Translations under genes and position numbers: made by a program
Assembly: GCF_900108175.1 (NCBI RefSeq)
Contig: NZ_FNVO01000018.1
Location: forward strand, 62,001-126,000
DNA from: Thermomonospora echinospora
GTDB taxonomy: Bacteria; Actinomycetota; Actinomycetes; Streptosporangiales; Streptosporangiaceae
Direction of reading: 5' to 3'
DNA: 64,000 bases
The notes under the pieces: generated by a model
Told to the model about the DNA's origin: nothing
The model's database searches: none
The model's input: the letters and a program-made list of their open reading frames with translations, nothing else
In this document: in pieces, positions 34,779 to 44,108 of the stretch
Layout of the letters: each line of letters starts with the position of its first letter
Position numbering within the stretch: the stretch's first letter is position 1

Positions 34779-35264
34779 CTACCGGGAGGGGTCGGCGAAC
34801 CTGGCGAAGGCCCGCAGGTTGGCCAGGCTCTCGCCGCGCTTGACCCGCCAGGCCCACTCCTTGCGGATGGAGGTCTTGAAGCCCAGTTCGAGGGCCTTGT
34901 CGAAGTTGTCGTCGGAGTAGCTGAGCACGCACCCCAGCAGCCGGTCGATCTCCTCGGCGGTCACCGACGCCAGCGACACCCGGCCCACCAGGTAGACGTC
35001 GCCGGCCGGGTCCAGAGTGAACGCCACCCCGTACATGCGGCCGTTCTTCTCCAGCAGCCACCGGTAGAACTCGGTGTGGTTCTCGTCGGGCTGGCGGCAG
35101 AAGAACGCTTCGACGTGCAGGCTGTGGTCGCCCACGATCAGCCAGGTCATGGTGGCGAGTTTGTGCTCGCCGGGCAGCTTGACGAAGAAGGCGCCCTCGC
35201 GGGGCCGCTCGTACTCCAGCTCGGCGTCCTTGAGGGCCTGCTCGATCACCTCGACGGGGCTCAT
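34779..35264 (-). CDS. YbjN-domain protein
   Basis: A 161-residue YbjN/type III chaperone-like protein ([28 protein letters not shown]). Its homologue sits between mshA and gpmA in Mycobacterium too. The ATG at 35264 overlaps the mshA stop (ATGA) with GGGAG upstream. Function unknown; the fold suggests binding a partner protein. Confidence 0.9.
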   Translation of the reverse strand: MSPVEVIEQALKDAELEYERPREGAFFVKLPGEHKLATMTWLIVGDHSLHVEAFFCRQPDENHTEFYRWLLEKNGRMYGVAFTLDPAGDVYLVGRVSLASVTAEEIDRLLGCVLSYSDDNFDKALELGFKTSIRKEWAWRVKRGESLANLRAFARFADPSR

Positions 35265-36568
35265 CGGCCCGCTCCCGCGGTCTGCGCGGTCTGTGCGGTC
35301 TGCTTCACGGCGTCCATCGCCCCGGTATACACCTCCAGGAGGCGGTCCACGGTGGCGTCCCAGCCGAGGGTGCGGGCGTGGCGGACGGCGGCCCGCGCCA
35401 GCCGTTCGCGCAGCCGGGGTTCGGCGTCCAGCCGGGCCAGCACGGCGGCGTAGTCGGCCGGGTCGTGGCCGTCGATCAGCACGCCGGACTCGCCGTCGCG
35501 GACGGCGGTGCACAGCCCGCCCACGGCGGCGGCCACCACCGGCGTGCCGCACGCCTGCGACTCGGCGGCCACCAGCCCGAACGACTCGTTGTGCGAGGGG
35601 ACGACGGTGACGTCGGCGGCGCGGTACCACTCGGCCAGCTCGGCCTGCGGGCAGGGCGGCTCGAACCGGACCAGGTCGGCGATGCCCAGGTCGGTGGCCA
35701 GCTTCTGGAGCCGTTCGGGGCGGGCGCGGCCGCTGCCGCTGGGGCCGCCCACCACGGCCACCAGCAGCCGGCCGCGCAGCGCCGGGTCGCCCTCGACCAT
35801 CCGGGCGGCGGCGCGCAGCAGCACGTCGGGGGCCTTCAGCGGCTGGATGCGCCCGACGAACAGCAGCACGTAGGCGTCGCGGGGCAGGCCGAGGCGGCGG
35901 CGGGCGGCGTCGGTGCGGTGGCCCAGCAGCCCGGCGCGCGGCCGGAACAGCGACAGGTCCACGCCGGGGGTGACGGCGGCGACCCGGTCCGGGTCCGCCC
36001 CGTAGAGGTCGATGAGCTGGCGGGCTTCCTCGGCGGTGTTGGCCACCAGCCGGTCGGCGCTGTCGACCACCTGCTCCTCGCCGAGCACCCGGGCGGCCGG
36101 CTCGGGGGTGTCGCCCTCGGCGAGGGCGGCGTTCTTGACCTTGGCCATGGTGTGCATGGAGTGCACCAGCGGTACGCCCCAGCGCTGTTTGGCGGCCCAG
36201 CCGACCTGCCCGGACAGCCAGTAGTGGGTGTGCAGCAGGTCGTAGTGGCCGGGGTCGTGGGCGGCCTCGACGCGTAGCACCCCGGAGGTGAACCCGCACA
36301 GCTCGGTGGGCAGCTCGCTCTTGTCCAGCTCCTCGAACGGCCCGGAGACCACGTGCCGCACCAGCACGCCGGGGACCAGTTCGGCCACCGGCGGGAGTTC
36401 CCGCGAGGTGGCCCGGGTGAAGATGTCGACCTCGACGCCCCTGGCCGCCAGCCGCTTGGCGATCTCGACGATGTAGACGTTCATGCCACCTGCGTCGCCC
36501 GTCCCGGGTTGGTCGAGCGGCGAGGTGTGCACACTTACCGTCGCAATCCGGGCTATAGGGAGCGACAC
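35261..36568 (-). CDS. mshA: D-inositol-3-phosphate glycosyltransferase MshA (mycothiol synthesis)
   Basis: A 435-residue GT-B, GT4-family enzyme transferring GlcNAc from UDP-GlcNAc to 1D-myo-inositol 3-phosphate, the first step of mycothiol. Signature stretches are [46 protein letters not shown] and [20 protein letters not shown]. The C-terminus has a TAQTAQTAG repeat. GTG 36568 is preferred, since GGAGG lies eight bases before it; GTGs at 36574/36577 overlap that site. It is coupled to the YbjN gene and divergent from the SDR gene. Confidence 0.96.
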   Translation of the reverse strand: MSLPIARIATVSVHTSPLDQPGTGDAGGMNVYIVEIAKRLAARGVEVDIFTRATSRELPPVAELVPGVLVRHVVSGPFEELDKSELPTELCGFTSGVLRVEAAHDPGHYDLLHTHYWLSGQVGWAAKQRWGVPLVHSMHTMAKVKNAALAEGDTPEPAARVLGEEQVVDSADRLVANTAEEARQLIDLYGADPDRVAAVTPGVDLSLFRPRAGLLGHRTDAARRRLGLPRDAYVLLFVGRIQPLKAPDVLLRAAARMVEGDPALRGRLLVAVVGGPSGSGRARPERLQKLATDLGIADLVRFEPPCPQAELAEWYRAADVTVVPSHNESFGLVAAESQACGTPVVAAAVGGLCTAVRDGESGVLIDGHDPADYAAVLARLDAEPRLRERLARAAVRHARTLGWDATVDRLLEVYTGAMDAVKQTAQTAQTAGAGR

Positions 36569-36678
36569 GGGCACCACCTCCGTTAGCAGAACCTACCGAC
36601 CGTGCGGTGTGTTCCCGTCACATCCCCTCCCATACGGGGCAGGGGTGTGGGGTCCGCCTCCACCCAGGTGGCGGGACA

Positions 36679-37452
36679 ATGGACGGCGTGCGTAAGACAG
36701 CGGTGGTGACTGGAGCGAGCAGCGGGATCGGCGCGGCCACGGCCTGGCGGCTGGCCGCCGAGGGTTTCCACGTGGTGCTGGCGGCCCGGCGCAGGGACCG
36801 GCTGGACGCGCTGGCCAAGCGGATCGGCGAGGAGGTGCCGGGGGCGGGGCGGCTGGCCGCGGTCACCCTGGACGTCACCTCGCAGGAGTCAGTGGACGAG
36901 CTGGCGGCCGGGCTGCCCGAGTGCCACGTGCTGGTGAACAACGCCGGCGGGGCGGTGGGGATGGAGCCGGTGGCCGAGGCGGATCCGGCCGACTGGCAGG
37001 CGATGTACGACAGCAACGTGCTGGGCCTGCTGCGGGTCACCAAGGCGCTGCTGCCGAAGATGATCGCGAGCGGGGCCGGGCATGTGGTGAACATCACCTC
37101 GCTGGCGGCGCACGTGCCCTACGAGGGCGGCGCCGGCTACAACGCGGCCAAGCACGCGGCGGCGGCGGTGAACGAGGTGATGCGGCTGGAGCTGGTGGCG
37201 CAGCCGGTGCGGATCACCGAGATCGCGCCCGGCATGGTGCACACCGAGGAGTTCAGCCTGGTGCGTTTCCGGGGCGACGCCGAGCGGGCGGCCAGGACGT
37301 ACGAGGGGGTGCCCGAGCCGCTGGTGGCCGAGGACGTGGCCGACTGCGTGGCGTGGGCGGTGACCCGCCCGGCGCACGTCAACATCGACCGCATCGACGT
37401 GCAGCCCAGGGTGCAGGCCGCCCCGTACAAGATCCACCGCGAGCCTTCCTGA
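36679..37452 (+). CDS. Short-chain dehydrogenase/reductase (YdfG type)
   Basis: A 257-residue Rossmann protein. The cofactor motif is TGASSGIGAA, NADP preference is suggested by AARRRDRL, NNAG is at about 92, and the catalytic Ser-Tyr-Lys lie in NITSLAAHVP and GYNAAKHA. It resembles the serine/3-hydroxy-acid dehydrogenase branch of SDRs and corresponds in position to the SDR next to mshA in Mycobacterium. Substrate unknown. Confidence 0.9.
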   Translation: MDGVRKTAVVTGASSGIGAATAWRLAAEGFHVVLAARRRDRLDALAKRIGEEVPGAGRLAAVTLDVTSQESVDELAAGLPECHVLVNNAGGAVGMEPVAEADPADWQAMYDSNVLGLLRVTKALLPKMIASGAGHVVNITSLAAHVPYEGGAGYNAAKHAAAAVNEVMRLELVAQPVRITEIAPGMVHTEEFSLVRFRGDAERAARTYEGVPEPLVAEDVADCVAWAVTRPAHVNIDRIDVQPRVQAAPYKIHREPS

Positions 37453-37470
37453 GCCGGGGCGCGATCCCGT

Positions 37471-38295
37471 TCACCCGGCGGTCGGGCCGACCGCCGACCA
37501 GGGGAGGGTGACCTCGCCCAGCCGCCAGCGGGTCCGCCCGCCGAGCGGGGGGCGGGTCACCACCGGGTGGCTGCGGGCCAGCAGTGTCACGGCCTCGATC
37601 CAGCGGGCGCGAGGTCCGAACACCGACTGCGGGGCCGCCACCGCCCAGCAGCGGTCGAACTCGGTCAGCAGCGCGTGCACCGGCTCGCCGGGCACGTTGC
37701 GGTGGATCAGTGTCTTCGGCAGCCGTTCGGCCAGCTCGGACGGGCGGGGCAGGGACGGCAGATGCGCCGCGAACGTGATCGTCCGGGGGCCCTCGGGGCC
37801 CAGCGTCACCCAGACGGCGCGGCGGCCGGTCTCGCTGCACGTCCCTTCGACCAGGACGCCCTCGGGGGCCAGCCGTGACCGCAGGCCGTCCCACGCCTTC
37901 CAGGCCGCCGCCTCGTCGTACTGGCGCAGCACGTTGAAGGCCCGCACGAGCACGGGCGGCCGGTCCACCGGCAGTTCGAAGCCACCTCGCCGGAACGACA
38001 GGTCCCCGTAATCGCCGGCGGGGCGGACCGCCGCCAGGAACTCCTCTCCCGCCCTGACCCGGTCCGGCTCGATCTCGATGCCGACGACCTCCAGCCGGGG
38101 CGACACGACGCGCAGCCGGCTGTACAGCTCGACGGTGGTGACCGGCGAGGCCCCGTAGCCGAGGTCCACGGCCAGCGGGCGGGCGGTGGCGCGCAGGGCG
38201 CGGACCTGGGTCGCGGCGATCCACAGGTCGATCCGGCGCAGCCGGTTGGGCGCGGTGGTGCCCCGGGTCACCTCCCCGACCGGCCTGCCCGGCAT
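37471..38295 (-). CDS. Class I SAM-dependent methyltransferase-like protein
   Basis: About 274 residues. Motif I appears as PLAVDLGYGASPVTTVELYSRL, and the acidic end of the second strand as VVGIEIEPDRV. Further segments (FELPVDRPPVLVRAFNVLRQYDE) fit a Rossmann methyltransferase. The conserved start PVGEVTRGTTAPNRLRRID suggests a recognisable actinobacterial family of unknown substrate. ATG 38295 is used; GTG at 38304 or 38310 is possible. Confidence 0.8.
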   Translation of the reverse strand: MPGRPVGEVTRGTTAPNRLRRIDLWIAATQVRALRATARPLAVDLGYGASPVTTVELYSRLRVVSPRLEVVGIEIEPDRVRAGEEFLAAVRPAGDYGDLSFRRGGFELPVDRPPVLVRAFNVLRQYDEAAAWKAWDGLRSRLAPEGVLVEGTCSETGRRAVWVTLGPEGPRTITFAAHLPSLPRPSELAERLPKTLIHRNVPGEPVHALLTEFDRCWAVAAPQSVFGPRARWIEAVTLLARSHPVVTRPPLGGRTRWRLGEVTLPWSAVGPTAG

Positions 38296-38436
38296 CCTGC
38301 CCACGACCACGCCGTCGATTGTGCCCGGTGTCCGGCGGGGTGTGATGGCGGGTCCCTTGTCCGAAAGCCACCGAATGTGATTCGGTACGCTCTGACGACG
38401 GTGATCACCAGGTTTCCCGGTACCCGAGGAGCGTCG

Positions 38437-40089
38437 ATGACCCGGCTCGATCTGGCGACCCTGCACGAGGCCATCGCGGCGGCCGTACCCGACCGCGAAT
38501 GCCTGGTCTGGCGGGACCGCAGGCTCACCTGGAGGGAGGTCGCCGACCGCACCCGGCGGCTGGCGCGGGTGCTGCACGAGCACGGCTTGGGGCGCCGGGA
38601 CGTCCCCGCCGAGCCCTGGGAGTCCCCGCACGACCACCTGGCGCTGTACCTGCACAACGGGCCCGAGTACCTGGAGGGGATGCTGGGCGCCCACAAGGCC
38701 CGCGTCGCCCCGTTCAACGTGAACTACCGGTACGTGGGCGACGAGCTGGCGTACCTGTTCGGCGACGCCCGGCCGGGCGCGATCATCTACCACGCCCGGT
38801 TCGCCGGGACGCTGGGCCAGGTGCTGGACCGGCTGGACCGGACCCCACTGCTGCTCCAGGTGGCCGACGAGTCAGGGGCCGGGCTGCTGCCCGGCGCCCT
38901 CGACTACGAGGCCGCGCTGGCCGCCGCCTCCCCCGAGCCCCTGCCCGTCCGGCCGGACGCCGGCGACCTGCACATCCTGTACACGGGCGGCACGACCGGC
39001 ATGCCCAAGGGCGTGCTGTGGGAGATCGGCGACCTGATGGCCGGGCCGCTGGGCGTGCGCCGCCGCGACGGCGGGCCGTTCTCCGGAGTCGCGGAGGCCG
39101 TCGAGTCCGCCCTCGCCCGGCCCCCGGCCCGGGTCCTGGTGGCGCCGCCGATGATGCACGGCGGCGGCACCTGGAGCGCGCTGGGCGGCTGGTGCACGGG
39201 CGGCGTCGTGGTCGTCCCCGACCGTGTGGACCACCTCGACCCCGCCGACCTGCTCGCCACCGCCGCCCGGGAGCGGGTCACCCGGATACCGCTGGTCGGC
39301 GACGCGTTCGCCCGTCCGCTGGCCGAGGAACTGGAACGGGTCGGGCCGGGCGCCCACGACCTGTCGGCGCTGCGCACCATCGTCAACTCAGCCGCCGCGA
39401 TCAGCCCCGGCGTCCGCGAGCGGCTGCTGGCCCGGCTGCCGGGCGTGCGGATCGTCGACGTGCTGGGCTCCTCGGAGTCCGGGTTCCAGGTCACCCGGCA
39501 GGCCGCCGGGAACGCGGCGTTCACGCCCTCCCCCGGCGCCGCCGTGGTCAGCGACGACCGCACGCGGGTGCTCGCACCGGGCGAGGACGAGGTGGGCTGG
39601 CTGGCCAAGGGCGGCGCCATTCCGCGGGGCTACCTGGGCGACCCCGGCCGGACCGCCGAGACCTTCGTGACCGTCGGCGGCCGCCGGCTGGTCGTCGCCG
39701 GGGACCGGGCCCGGCCGCTGGCCGACGGCCGCGTCGAGGTGTACGGGCGGGAGGCGACCACCATCAACACCGGCGGGGAGAAGGTCTTCGCCGAGGAGGT
39801 CGAGATCGTGCTGCGCGACCTGCCCGGGGTGGCCGAGGCGCTGGTGCTCGGCCGGCCCAGTGAGCGCTGGGGGCAGGAGGTGGTCGCGGTCGTCCGGCTG
39901 GACGGCGCGCCGGACGACGCCGAACTGCGCGCCGGCTGCGCCGCCCGGCTGGCCCGCTACAAGATCCCCAAGGCGTTCTTCCGGACCGCCGAGAGCCTGC
40001 GGCTGCCCAACGGCAAGGCCGACTACACCACCGCCCGCAAGATCGTGGCCTCCGGGCCGGACGACCACGGCGGAGCGCCGGCGGAGTGA
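38437..40089 (+). CDS. Acyl-CoA synthetase (AMP-forming, FadD type)
   Basis: A 550-residue adenylate-forming ligase. The P-loop is YTGGTTGMPKGVLW (about 189-202). VLGSSESGFQ is the A5 acidic motif, AGDRARPLADGRVEVYGR the A7/A8 hinge, and ARYKIPKAFF with NGKADY (catalytic Lys) the end. The N-terminal stretch GMLGAHKARVAPFNVNYRY resembles mycobacterial FadD17/19 types acting on steroid or fatty acids. CCGAGGAGC precedes the ATG. It is followed on the same strand by a TIGR03084 gene. Confidence 0.93.
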   Translation: MTRLDLATLHEAIAAAVPDRECLVWRDRRLTWREVADRTRRLARVLHEHGLGRRDVPAEPWESPHDHLALYLHNGPEYLEGMLGAHKARVAPFNVNYRYVGDELAYLFGDARPGAIIYHARFAGTLGQVLDRLDRTPLLLQVADESGAGLLPGALDYEAALAAASPEPLPVRPDAGDLHILYTGGTTGMPKGVLWEIGDLMAGPLGVRRRDGGPFSGVAEAVESALARPPARVLVAPPMMHGGGTWSALGGWCTGGVVVVPDRVDHLDPADLLATAARERVTRIPLVGDAFARPLAEELERVGPGAHDLSALRTIVNSAAAISPGVRERLLARLPGVRIVDVLGSSESGFQVTRQAAGNAAFTPSPGAAVVSDDRTRVLAPGEDEVGWLAKGGAIPRGYLGDPGRTAETFVTVGGRRLVVAGDRARPLADGRVEVYGREATTINTGGEKVFAEEVEIVLRDLPGVAEALVLGRPSERWGQEVVAVVRLDGAPDDAELRAGCAARLARYKIPKAFFRTAESLRLPNGKADYTTARKIVASGPDDHGGAPAE

Positions 40090-40257
40090 GGATCGTCCGC
40101 CCGGCACCTCGGGGGTTCCGGGGCCGCCCCGGAAGGACACACCGGACGATCTCAGCAGGGCGCCGGCTGAGCAAGGGCGGCGCCCCGGGAGAACGGGCCG
40201 GATGACCGACGCCTCCCGGGCTGTACGGGAGAGCGCTATTGGAGGGATGCTTACCGA

Positions 40258-41043
40258 ATGCCGGACCCGCAGATCCTGATCGCCGACCTCGACGCCGAAG
40301 GGGACGCGCTGGAGGCCCTGGTGGCCCCGCTCGACGCGGCCGGGTGGGCCACCTCGACGCCCGCCGAGGGATGGACCGTCGCCCACCAGATCTCCCATCT
40401 GGCGTGGACCGACCGGCAGGCGCTCCTGGCCGCCACCGACCCCGCCGCGTTCGCCGACGCCGTCGCCGGGCTGCGGGCCGACAGTGTGGACGAGGGCGCG
40501 GCCGAGGGCGCCGGCGAGGACCCCGCCCGGCTGCTGGAGCGCTGGCGGGCGGGCCGCCGGGACCTGTCCAAGGCCCTGCTCGCGGTGCCCGCCGGGACCA
40601 GGATCCCCTGGTTCGGACCGCCGATGAGCGCCGCGTCCATGGCCACCGCCCGGCTGATGGAGACCTGGGCGCACGGCCTGGACGTGGCTGACGCCCTCGG
40701 GGTGACCCCCGAGCCCACCGGGCGGCTGCGGCATGTGGCGCACCTCGGCGTCCGGACCCGGGACTACGCGTTCGGCGTGCGGGGGCTCACCCCGCCCGCG
40801 GAGGAGTTCCGGGTCGAGCTGACCGGTCCCGGCGGCCTGGAGTGGACCTGGGGCCCGACCGGCGCCCGGCAGTCGGTGTCCGGCCCGGCGCTGGACTTCT
40901 GCCTGCTGGTCACGCGCCGCCGCCACCGCGCCGATCTGGCGCTGGCCGCCGAGGGCGCCGACGCCGACCGCTGGCTGGACATCGCGCAGGCGTTCGCGGG
41001 CCCGCCCGGCCCCGACCGCCCGCCCTCGGCCGCCCGGTCATGA
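40258..41043 (+). CDS. TIGR03084-family protein (DinB/mycothiol-dependent isomerase fold)
   Basis: A 261-residue protein. The N-terminal four-helix metal-binding half has [11 protein letters not shown] and [15 protein letters not shown], whose His residues would bind a divalent metal. A small C-terminal domain resembles mycothiol-dependent maleylpyruvate isomerases. It probably acts with the acyl-CoA synthetase upstream (168-base gap) in a mycothiol- or CoA-linked breakdown path; that link is inference. Confidence 0.88.
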   Translation: MPDPQILIADLDAEGDALEALVAPLDAAGWATSTPAEGWTVAHQISHLAWTDRQALLAATDPAAFADAVAGLRADSVDEGAAEGAGEDPARLLERWRAGRRDLSKALLAVPAGTRIPWFGPPMSAASMATARLMETWAHGLDVADALGVTPEPTGRLRHVAHLGVRTRDYAFGVRGLTPPAEEFRVELTGPGGLEWTWGPTGARQSVSGPALDFCLLVTRRRHRADLALAAEGADADRWLDIAQAFAGPPGPDRPPSAARS

Positions 41044-41053
41044 AAGGGGCGTC

Positions 41054-41569
41054 TCAGACCGCGGCCAGCGCCTGTTCGAACGCGGCGTAGGCGTCCTCGT
41101 TGAACAGGACGAAGCGAGCCTCCACCACCTGGGAGGGGGTGTTCAGCACGGTACCGACCGCGATCCGCGCCGCGTCCCGGATCGGCCAGCCGTAGATCCC
41201 GGCCGACACCGCCGGGAACGCCACCGTCCGCGCGCCCAGTTCGTCGGCCACCCGCAGCGACTCGCGGTAGCACGAGGCCAGCAGCGCGGAACGGTCCTCG
41301 GACTCGGAGTAGACCGGGCCCACCGTGTGGATGACCCAGTCGGCCGGTAGCTCACCGGCGGTGGTGGCGACGGCGTACCCTGTGGGGAGCCCACCGCCGA
41401 ACCGGCTCGCCCGCAGCCTGCGGCACTCGTCCAGGATGGCCGGCCCGCCGCGACGGTGGACGGCACCGTCCACCCCGCCTCCGCCCATCAGCGAGGAGTT
41501 GGCCGCGTTGACGATCGCGTCCACTTCCTGCTCGGTGATGTCACCGTGTACAAGTGTGATGTCCGTCAC
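41054..41569 (-). CDS. Macrodomain O-acetyl-ADP-ribose deacetylase
   Basis: A 171-residue macrodomain protein of the YmdB/MacroD type. ADP-ribose-binding motifs are DAIVNAANSSLMGGGGVDGA, the GG-containing loop RFGGGLPTG, and FPAVSAGIYGWP, with VIHTVGP in between. The start is GTG 41569 with AGGAGGG eight bases upstream. It removes ADP-ribose from proteins or from O-acetyl-ADP-ribose. It is convergent with the TIGR03084 gene, only 10 bases apart. Confidence 0.93.
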   Translation of the reverse strand: MTDITLVHGDITEQEVDAIVNAANSSLMGGGGVDGAVHRRGGPAILDECRRLRASRFGGGLPTGYAVATTAGELPADWVIHTVGPVYSESEDRSALLASCYRESLRVADELGARTVAFPAVSAGIYGWPIRDAARIAVGTVLNTPSQVVEARFVLFNEDAYAAFEQALAAV

Positions 41570-41716
41570 GCCGCCCGCCCTCCTGCCCGACCGATTGCCA
41601 ACGTATTGGATACCCACGTCGTGATAGGCGTTAAATCACTGCGCGTTAGCCCAGCACCCGGGTCGAACAGGCCCTAACGTGACAGAGGGATCCCCCGCTG
41701 TACCTGGAGGTCCACT

Positions 41717-42547
41717 GTGAAGATCCTCGTCGCCGGCGCCGCCGGCGTCATCGGACGTCGCCTGGTGCCGCTGCTGGTGGCCGCCGGGCATGACGTCACG
41801 GGCACGACCCGGCGCACCGAGCGGGCGCGGTTCCTGCAGGAGGCGGGGGCCCGGCCGCTGGTGGTCGACGTCCTCGACGCCGAGGCGCTGCGCGCGGCGG
41901 TCGCCGCCGAGCGGCCCGACGTCGTCGTCCACCAGCTCACCGACCTGGCCGCCAACGACTTCGAGGCCAACAACCGGCTGCGCATCGAGGGCACCCGCAA
42001 CCTGGTCGAGGCCGCCAGGGCCGCCGGGGTGGAGACGGTGATCGCGCAGAGCATCGCGTGGTTGTACGTCTCGGGCGAGGCCCCGGCCGTGGAGGGCGAC
42101 CCGCTCGACCGCAACGCCCCGCCCTACCCGGGGGTGTCCGCCCTGGAGGAGGCCGTGCGGACCATGCCGCACGGTGTCGTGTTGCGCTATGGAGCGTTTT
42201 ACGGGCCGGGCACCTGGTACGCCCCGGACGGCGCCATCGCCGAGCGGGTCCGCTCGCGCGATCTGAAGCCGACTCCGGCCTGGACATCGTTCATCCATGT
42301 GGACGACGCCGCGGCCGCCGTGGTGGACGCCCTGGAGTGGCCCGCCGGGGCGGTCAACATCGTCGACGACGAGCCCGCCCAGGCCACCGAGTGGATGCCG
42401 GTCTACTGCGAGGCGATCGGCGTGCCGGTGCCCCCGCTGCCCCGGCACGCCGCCGCCACCGGCCGTCCCATCTCCAACGCCAAGGCCCGCGAGCTGGGCT
42501 GGAAGCCCAGGTTCGCCAGCTGGCGCACCGGTTTCTCACACCTGTAG
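41717..42547 (+). CDS. NAD(P)-dependent epimerase/dehydratase (atypical extended SDR)
   Basis: A 276-residue Rossmann protein. The Gly motif is GAAGVIGRRL (about 7-16), with TTRRTERA suggesting NADP. The segment VIAQSIAWLYVSGE holds the Ser/Tyr region, and the usual Y-x-x-x-K is not obvious, as in other atypical epimerase-like proteins. SFIHVDDAAAAVV and NIVDDEPA are typical of the substrate half. GTG 41717 has CTGGAGG six bases upstream. Substrate unknown. Confidence 0.88.
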   Translation: MKILVAGAAGVIGRRLVPLLVAAGHDVTGTTRRTERARFLQEAGARPLVVDVLDAEALRAAVAAERPDVVVHQLTDLAANDFEANNRLRIEGTRNLVEAARAAGVETVIAQSIAWLYVSGEAPAVEGDPLDRNAPPYPGVSALEEAVRTMPHGVVLRYGAFYGPGTWYAPDGAIAERVRSRDLKPTPAWTSFIHVDDAAAAVVDALEWPAGAVNIVDDEPAQATEWMPVYCEAIGVPVPPLPRHAAATGRPISNAKARELGWKPRFASWRTGFSHL

Positions 42548-42559
42548 AGGGCCCGGTGA

Positions 42560-42604
42560 CCGGTGGCCCCGCCGTCCCCCCACCCCGGACGGCGGGGCCA
42601 CCGG
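42560..42604. terminator. Strong bidirectional terminator
   Basis: CCGGTGGCCCCGCCGTCC (42560-42577) pairs perfectly with its complement at 42587-42604, giving an 18-bp stem and a 9-base loop. It lies between the convergent epimerase and dioxygenase genes. Confidence 0.88.
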
Positions 42605-42634
42605 CCCGTCGTACCCGGCGGCCGGAGCCGCCGG

Positions 42635-43414
42635 TCAGCCGAGCTGGAACGACCGCTTGGCCAGGCCGTACCAGTAGCCGTCGATCACCGCCCGGGACTC
42701 GCCCGGCCGGTCGGCGTCGGCGCCGAGCGTGACGAACAGCGGCGCGAAGTGCTCAGTGCGCGGATGCGCGATCCGGGCGGCGGGCGCCTTGTGCCGGAAG
42801 TCCAGCAGCGCGTCGACGTCCCGGTCGGCGACCGCCCGGTCGGCCCACTCGTCGAACTCCGCCGACCAGCTCGGCGGCGGCGCGTCCGATCCCCTGCTCG
42901 GATCGAACTCCCGCAGGTTGTGGGTGGTGAAGCCGCTGCCGAGGATGAGCACGCCTTGGTCGCGCAGCGGGGCCAGCCTACGGCCCAGCTCGAACAGCTC
43001 GACCGGGTCGAGCGTGGGCATGGACACCTGGAGCACCGGGACGTCGGCCTCGGGATACATCTCCACGAGCGGCACGTACGCCCCGTGGTCCAGTCCCCGC
43101 GCGGGGTCCTGGTGGACGGGCCTCCCGGCCGCGGCGAGCAGCTTGCGCACGTCCTCGGCGAGCTGCGGCGCCCCCGGGGCGTCGTAGCGGACCTCGTAGT
43201 AGTGCCGGGGGAAGCCCCAGAAGTCGTAGACCAGCGGCACCGGCTCGGTGGCCCCCAGCGTCAGCGGGGCCGCCTCCCAGTGCGCGGAGACCACGAGGAT
43301 CGCGCGTGGCCTGGGCAGCCCGGCCGCCCAGTCCGCGAGCTGGCGGGTCCAGACCGCGTCGTCGGCCAGCGGCGGCGCGCCGTGGCTGAGGTAGAGCGCA
43401 GGCATCCTGGTCAT
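42635..43414 (-). CDS. LigB-type extradiol dioxygenase (YgiD/4,5-DOPA dioxygenase-like)
   Basis: A 259-residue class III ring-cleavage enzyme. N-terminal metal ligand LYLSHGAPPLADD, then VVSAHWE, the GLDHGAYVPLVEMYPEADVPV core, GSGFTTHNL, and the C-terminal RTEHFAPLFVTLGA are the YgiD/DODA signatures, with Zn/Fe-binding His residues. It opens catechol-type rings of unknown identity. The promoter allows a leaderless mRNA starting at the ATG (43414). It is divergent from a MarR gene. Confidence 0.92.
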   Translation of the reverse strand: MTRMPALYLSHGAPPLADDAVWTRQLADWAAGLPRPRAILVVSAHWEAAPLTLGATEPVPLVYDFWGFPRHYYEVRYDAPGAPQLAEDVRKLLAAAGRPVHQDPARGLDHGAYVPLVEMYPEADVPVLQVSMPTLDPVELFELGRRLAPLRDQGVLILGSGFTTHNLREFDPSRGSDAPPPSWSAEFDEWADRAVADRDVDALLDFRHKAPAARIAHPRTEHFAPLFVTLGADADRPGESRAVIDGYWYGLAKRSFQLG

Positions 43415-43420
43415 GGGACC

Positions 43421-43477
43421 AGCATAGGCACGATTATTTGAGTCTTCAAGTATTTAAATTTCAATCACAGCTAGACT
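43421..43477. promoter_or_regulatory. Divergent dioxygenase/MarR promoters and AT-rich operator
   Basis: On the minus strand, TTGAAG (43449-43444), a 17-bp spacer and TATGCT (43426-43421) form a good promoter whose start falls at or one base from the dioxygenase ATG. On the plus strand, TAGACT (43472-43477) stands 7 bases before the MarR ATG. Palindrome TTGA-GTCT-TCAA (43438-43449) covers the minus-strand -35, and ATTTAAAT (43452-43459) lies next to it, the likely MarR sites. The AT richness stands out strongly from the surroundings. Confidence 0.65.
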
Positions 43478-43484
43478 GTGCGGC

Positions 43485-43967
43485 ATGACACGTTGGCTGG
43501 ACGACGACGAGCAGCAGACCTGGCGGGCCTTCCTGTGGACCTCCCGGCTCCTGAACGAGTCCCTGGACCGCCAGCTCCAGCGCGACTCGGGGATGCCGCA
43601 CACCTACTACGTCATCCTGGCCATGCTGTCGGAGGCCCCCGGGCGGCGCCTGACGATGACGGAGCTGGCCCGCGTCGTCCGCTCGTCCCCCAGCCGCCTG
43701 TCCCACGCCGTCACCAGGCTGGAGAAGGAGGGCTGGGTGCGCCGCGTGCCGCATCCCACCGACCGCCGCACCACCATGGCCGAGCTGAGCGACGAGGGCT
43801 TCACGACCCTGGTGGAGGCCGCCCCCGGCCATGTCGAGGCCGTCCGCCGCCACCTGTTCGACCCGCTCACCCGCGAGCAGGTGCTCCAGCTCCGCGAGAT
43901 CCTGCGCGCCGTCCTGCCCGCCCTCGACACCGAGGACGAGGCCGCCGACATCTTCGGCCCCGCCTGA
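43485..43967 (+). CDS. MarR-family transcriptional regulator
   Basis: A 160-residue winged-helix repressor. The DNA-recognition part has LTMTELARVVRSSPSRLSHA (about 58-77), and the wing has RVPHPTDRRTTMAELSDEG. It is divergent from the LigB dioxygenase with 70 bases between starts, so it most likely controls that gene and itself. The ATG at 43485 follows a -10 element closely, suggesting a leaderless mRNA. Confidence 0.93.
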   Translation: MTRWLDDDEQQTWRAFLWTSRLLNESLDRQLQRDSGMPHTYYVILAMLSEAPGRRLTMTELARVVRSSPSRLSHAVTRLEKEGWVRRVPHPTDRRTTMAELSDEGFTTLVEAAPGHVEAVRRHLFDPLTREQVLQLREILRAVLPALDTEDEAADIFGPA

Positions 43968-44020
43968 CCCCGGACGGCCCGTACCCGCCCGGCGTCATCG
44001 CGCTCCCCGCCCGGCGCCGC

Positions 44021-44059
44021 GGGCCGTTGCGAAGGGCCGTTGCGAAGGGCCGTTGCGAA
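44021..44059. repeat. 13-bp tandem repeat, three perfect copies
   Basis: GGGCCGTTGCGAA occurs three times head to tail, 54 bases after the MarR stop and directly before the terminator of the M56/BlaI operon. A possible slippage repeat. Confidence 0.92.
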
Positions 44060-44065
44060 AAATGA

Positions 44066-44090
44066 GGCCAGGCGACGCGGTCGCCTGGCC
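44066..44090. terminator. Terminator hairpin of the BlaI/M56 operon
   Basis: GGCCAGGCGA (44066-44075) pairs with TCGCCTGGCC (44081-44090) around CGCGG, 18 bases beyond the M56 peptidase stop (minus strand). On that strand a TCATTTTTCGC stretch follows, giving a U-run. Confidence 0.85.
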
Positions 44091-44108
44091 CGGTAGTGCA
44101 GGGTGCCG

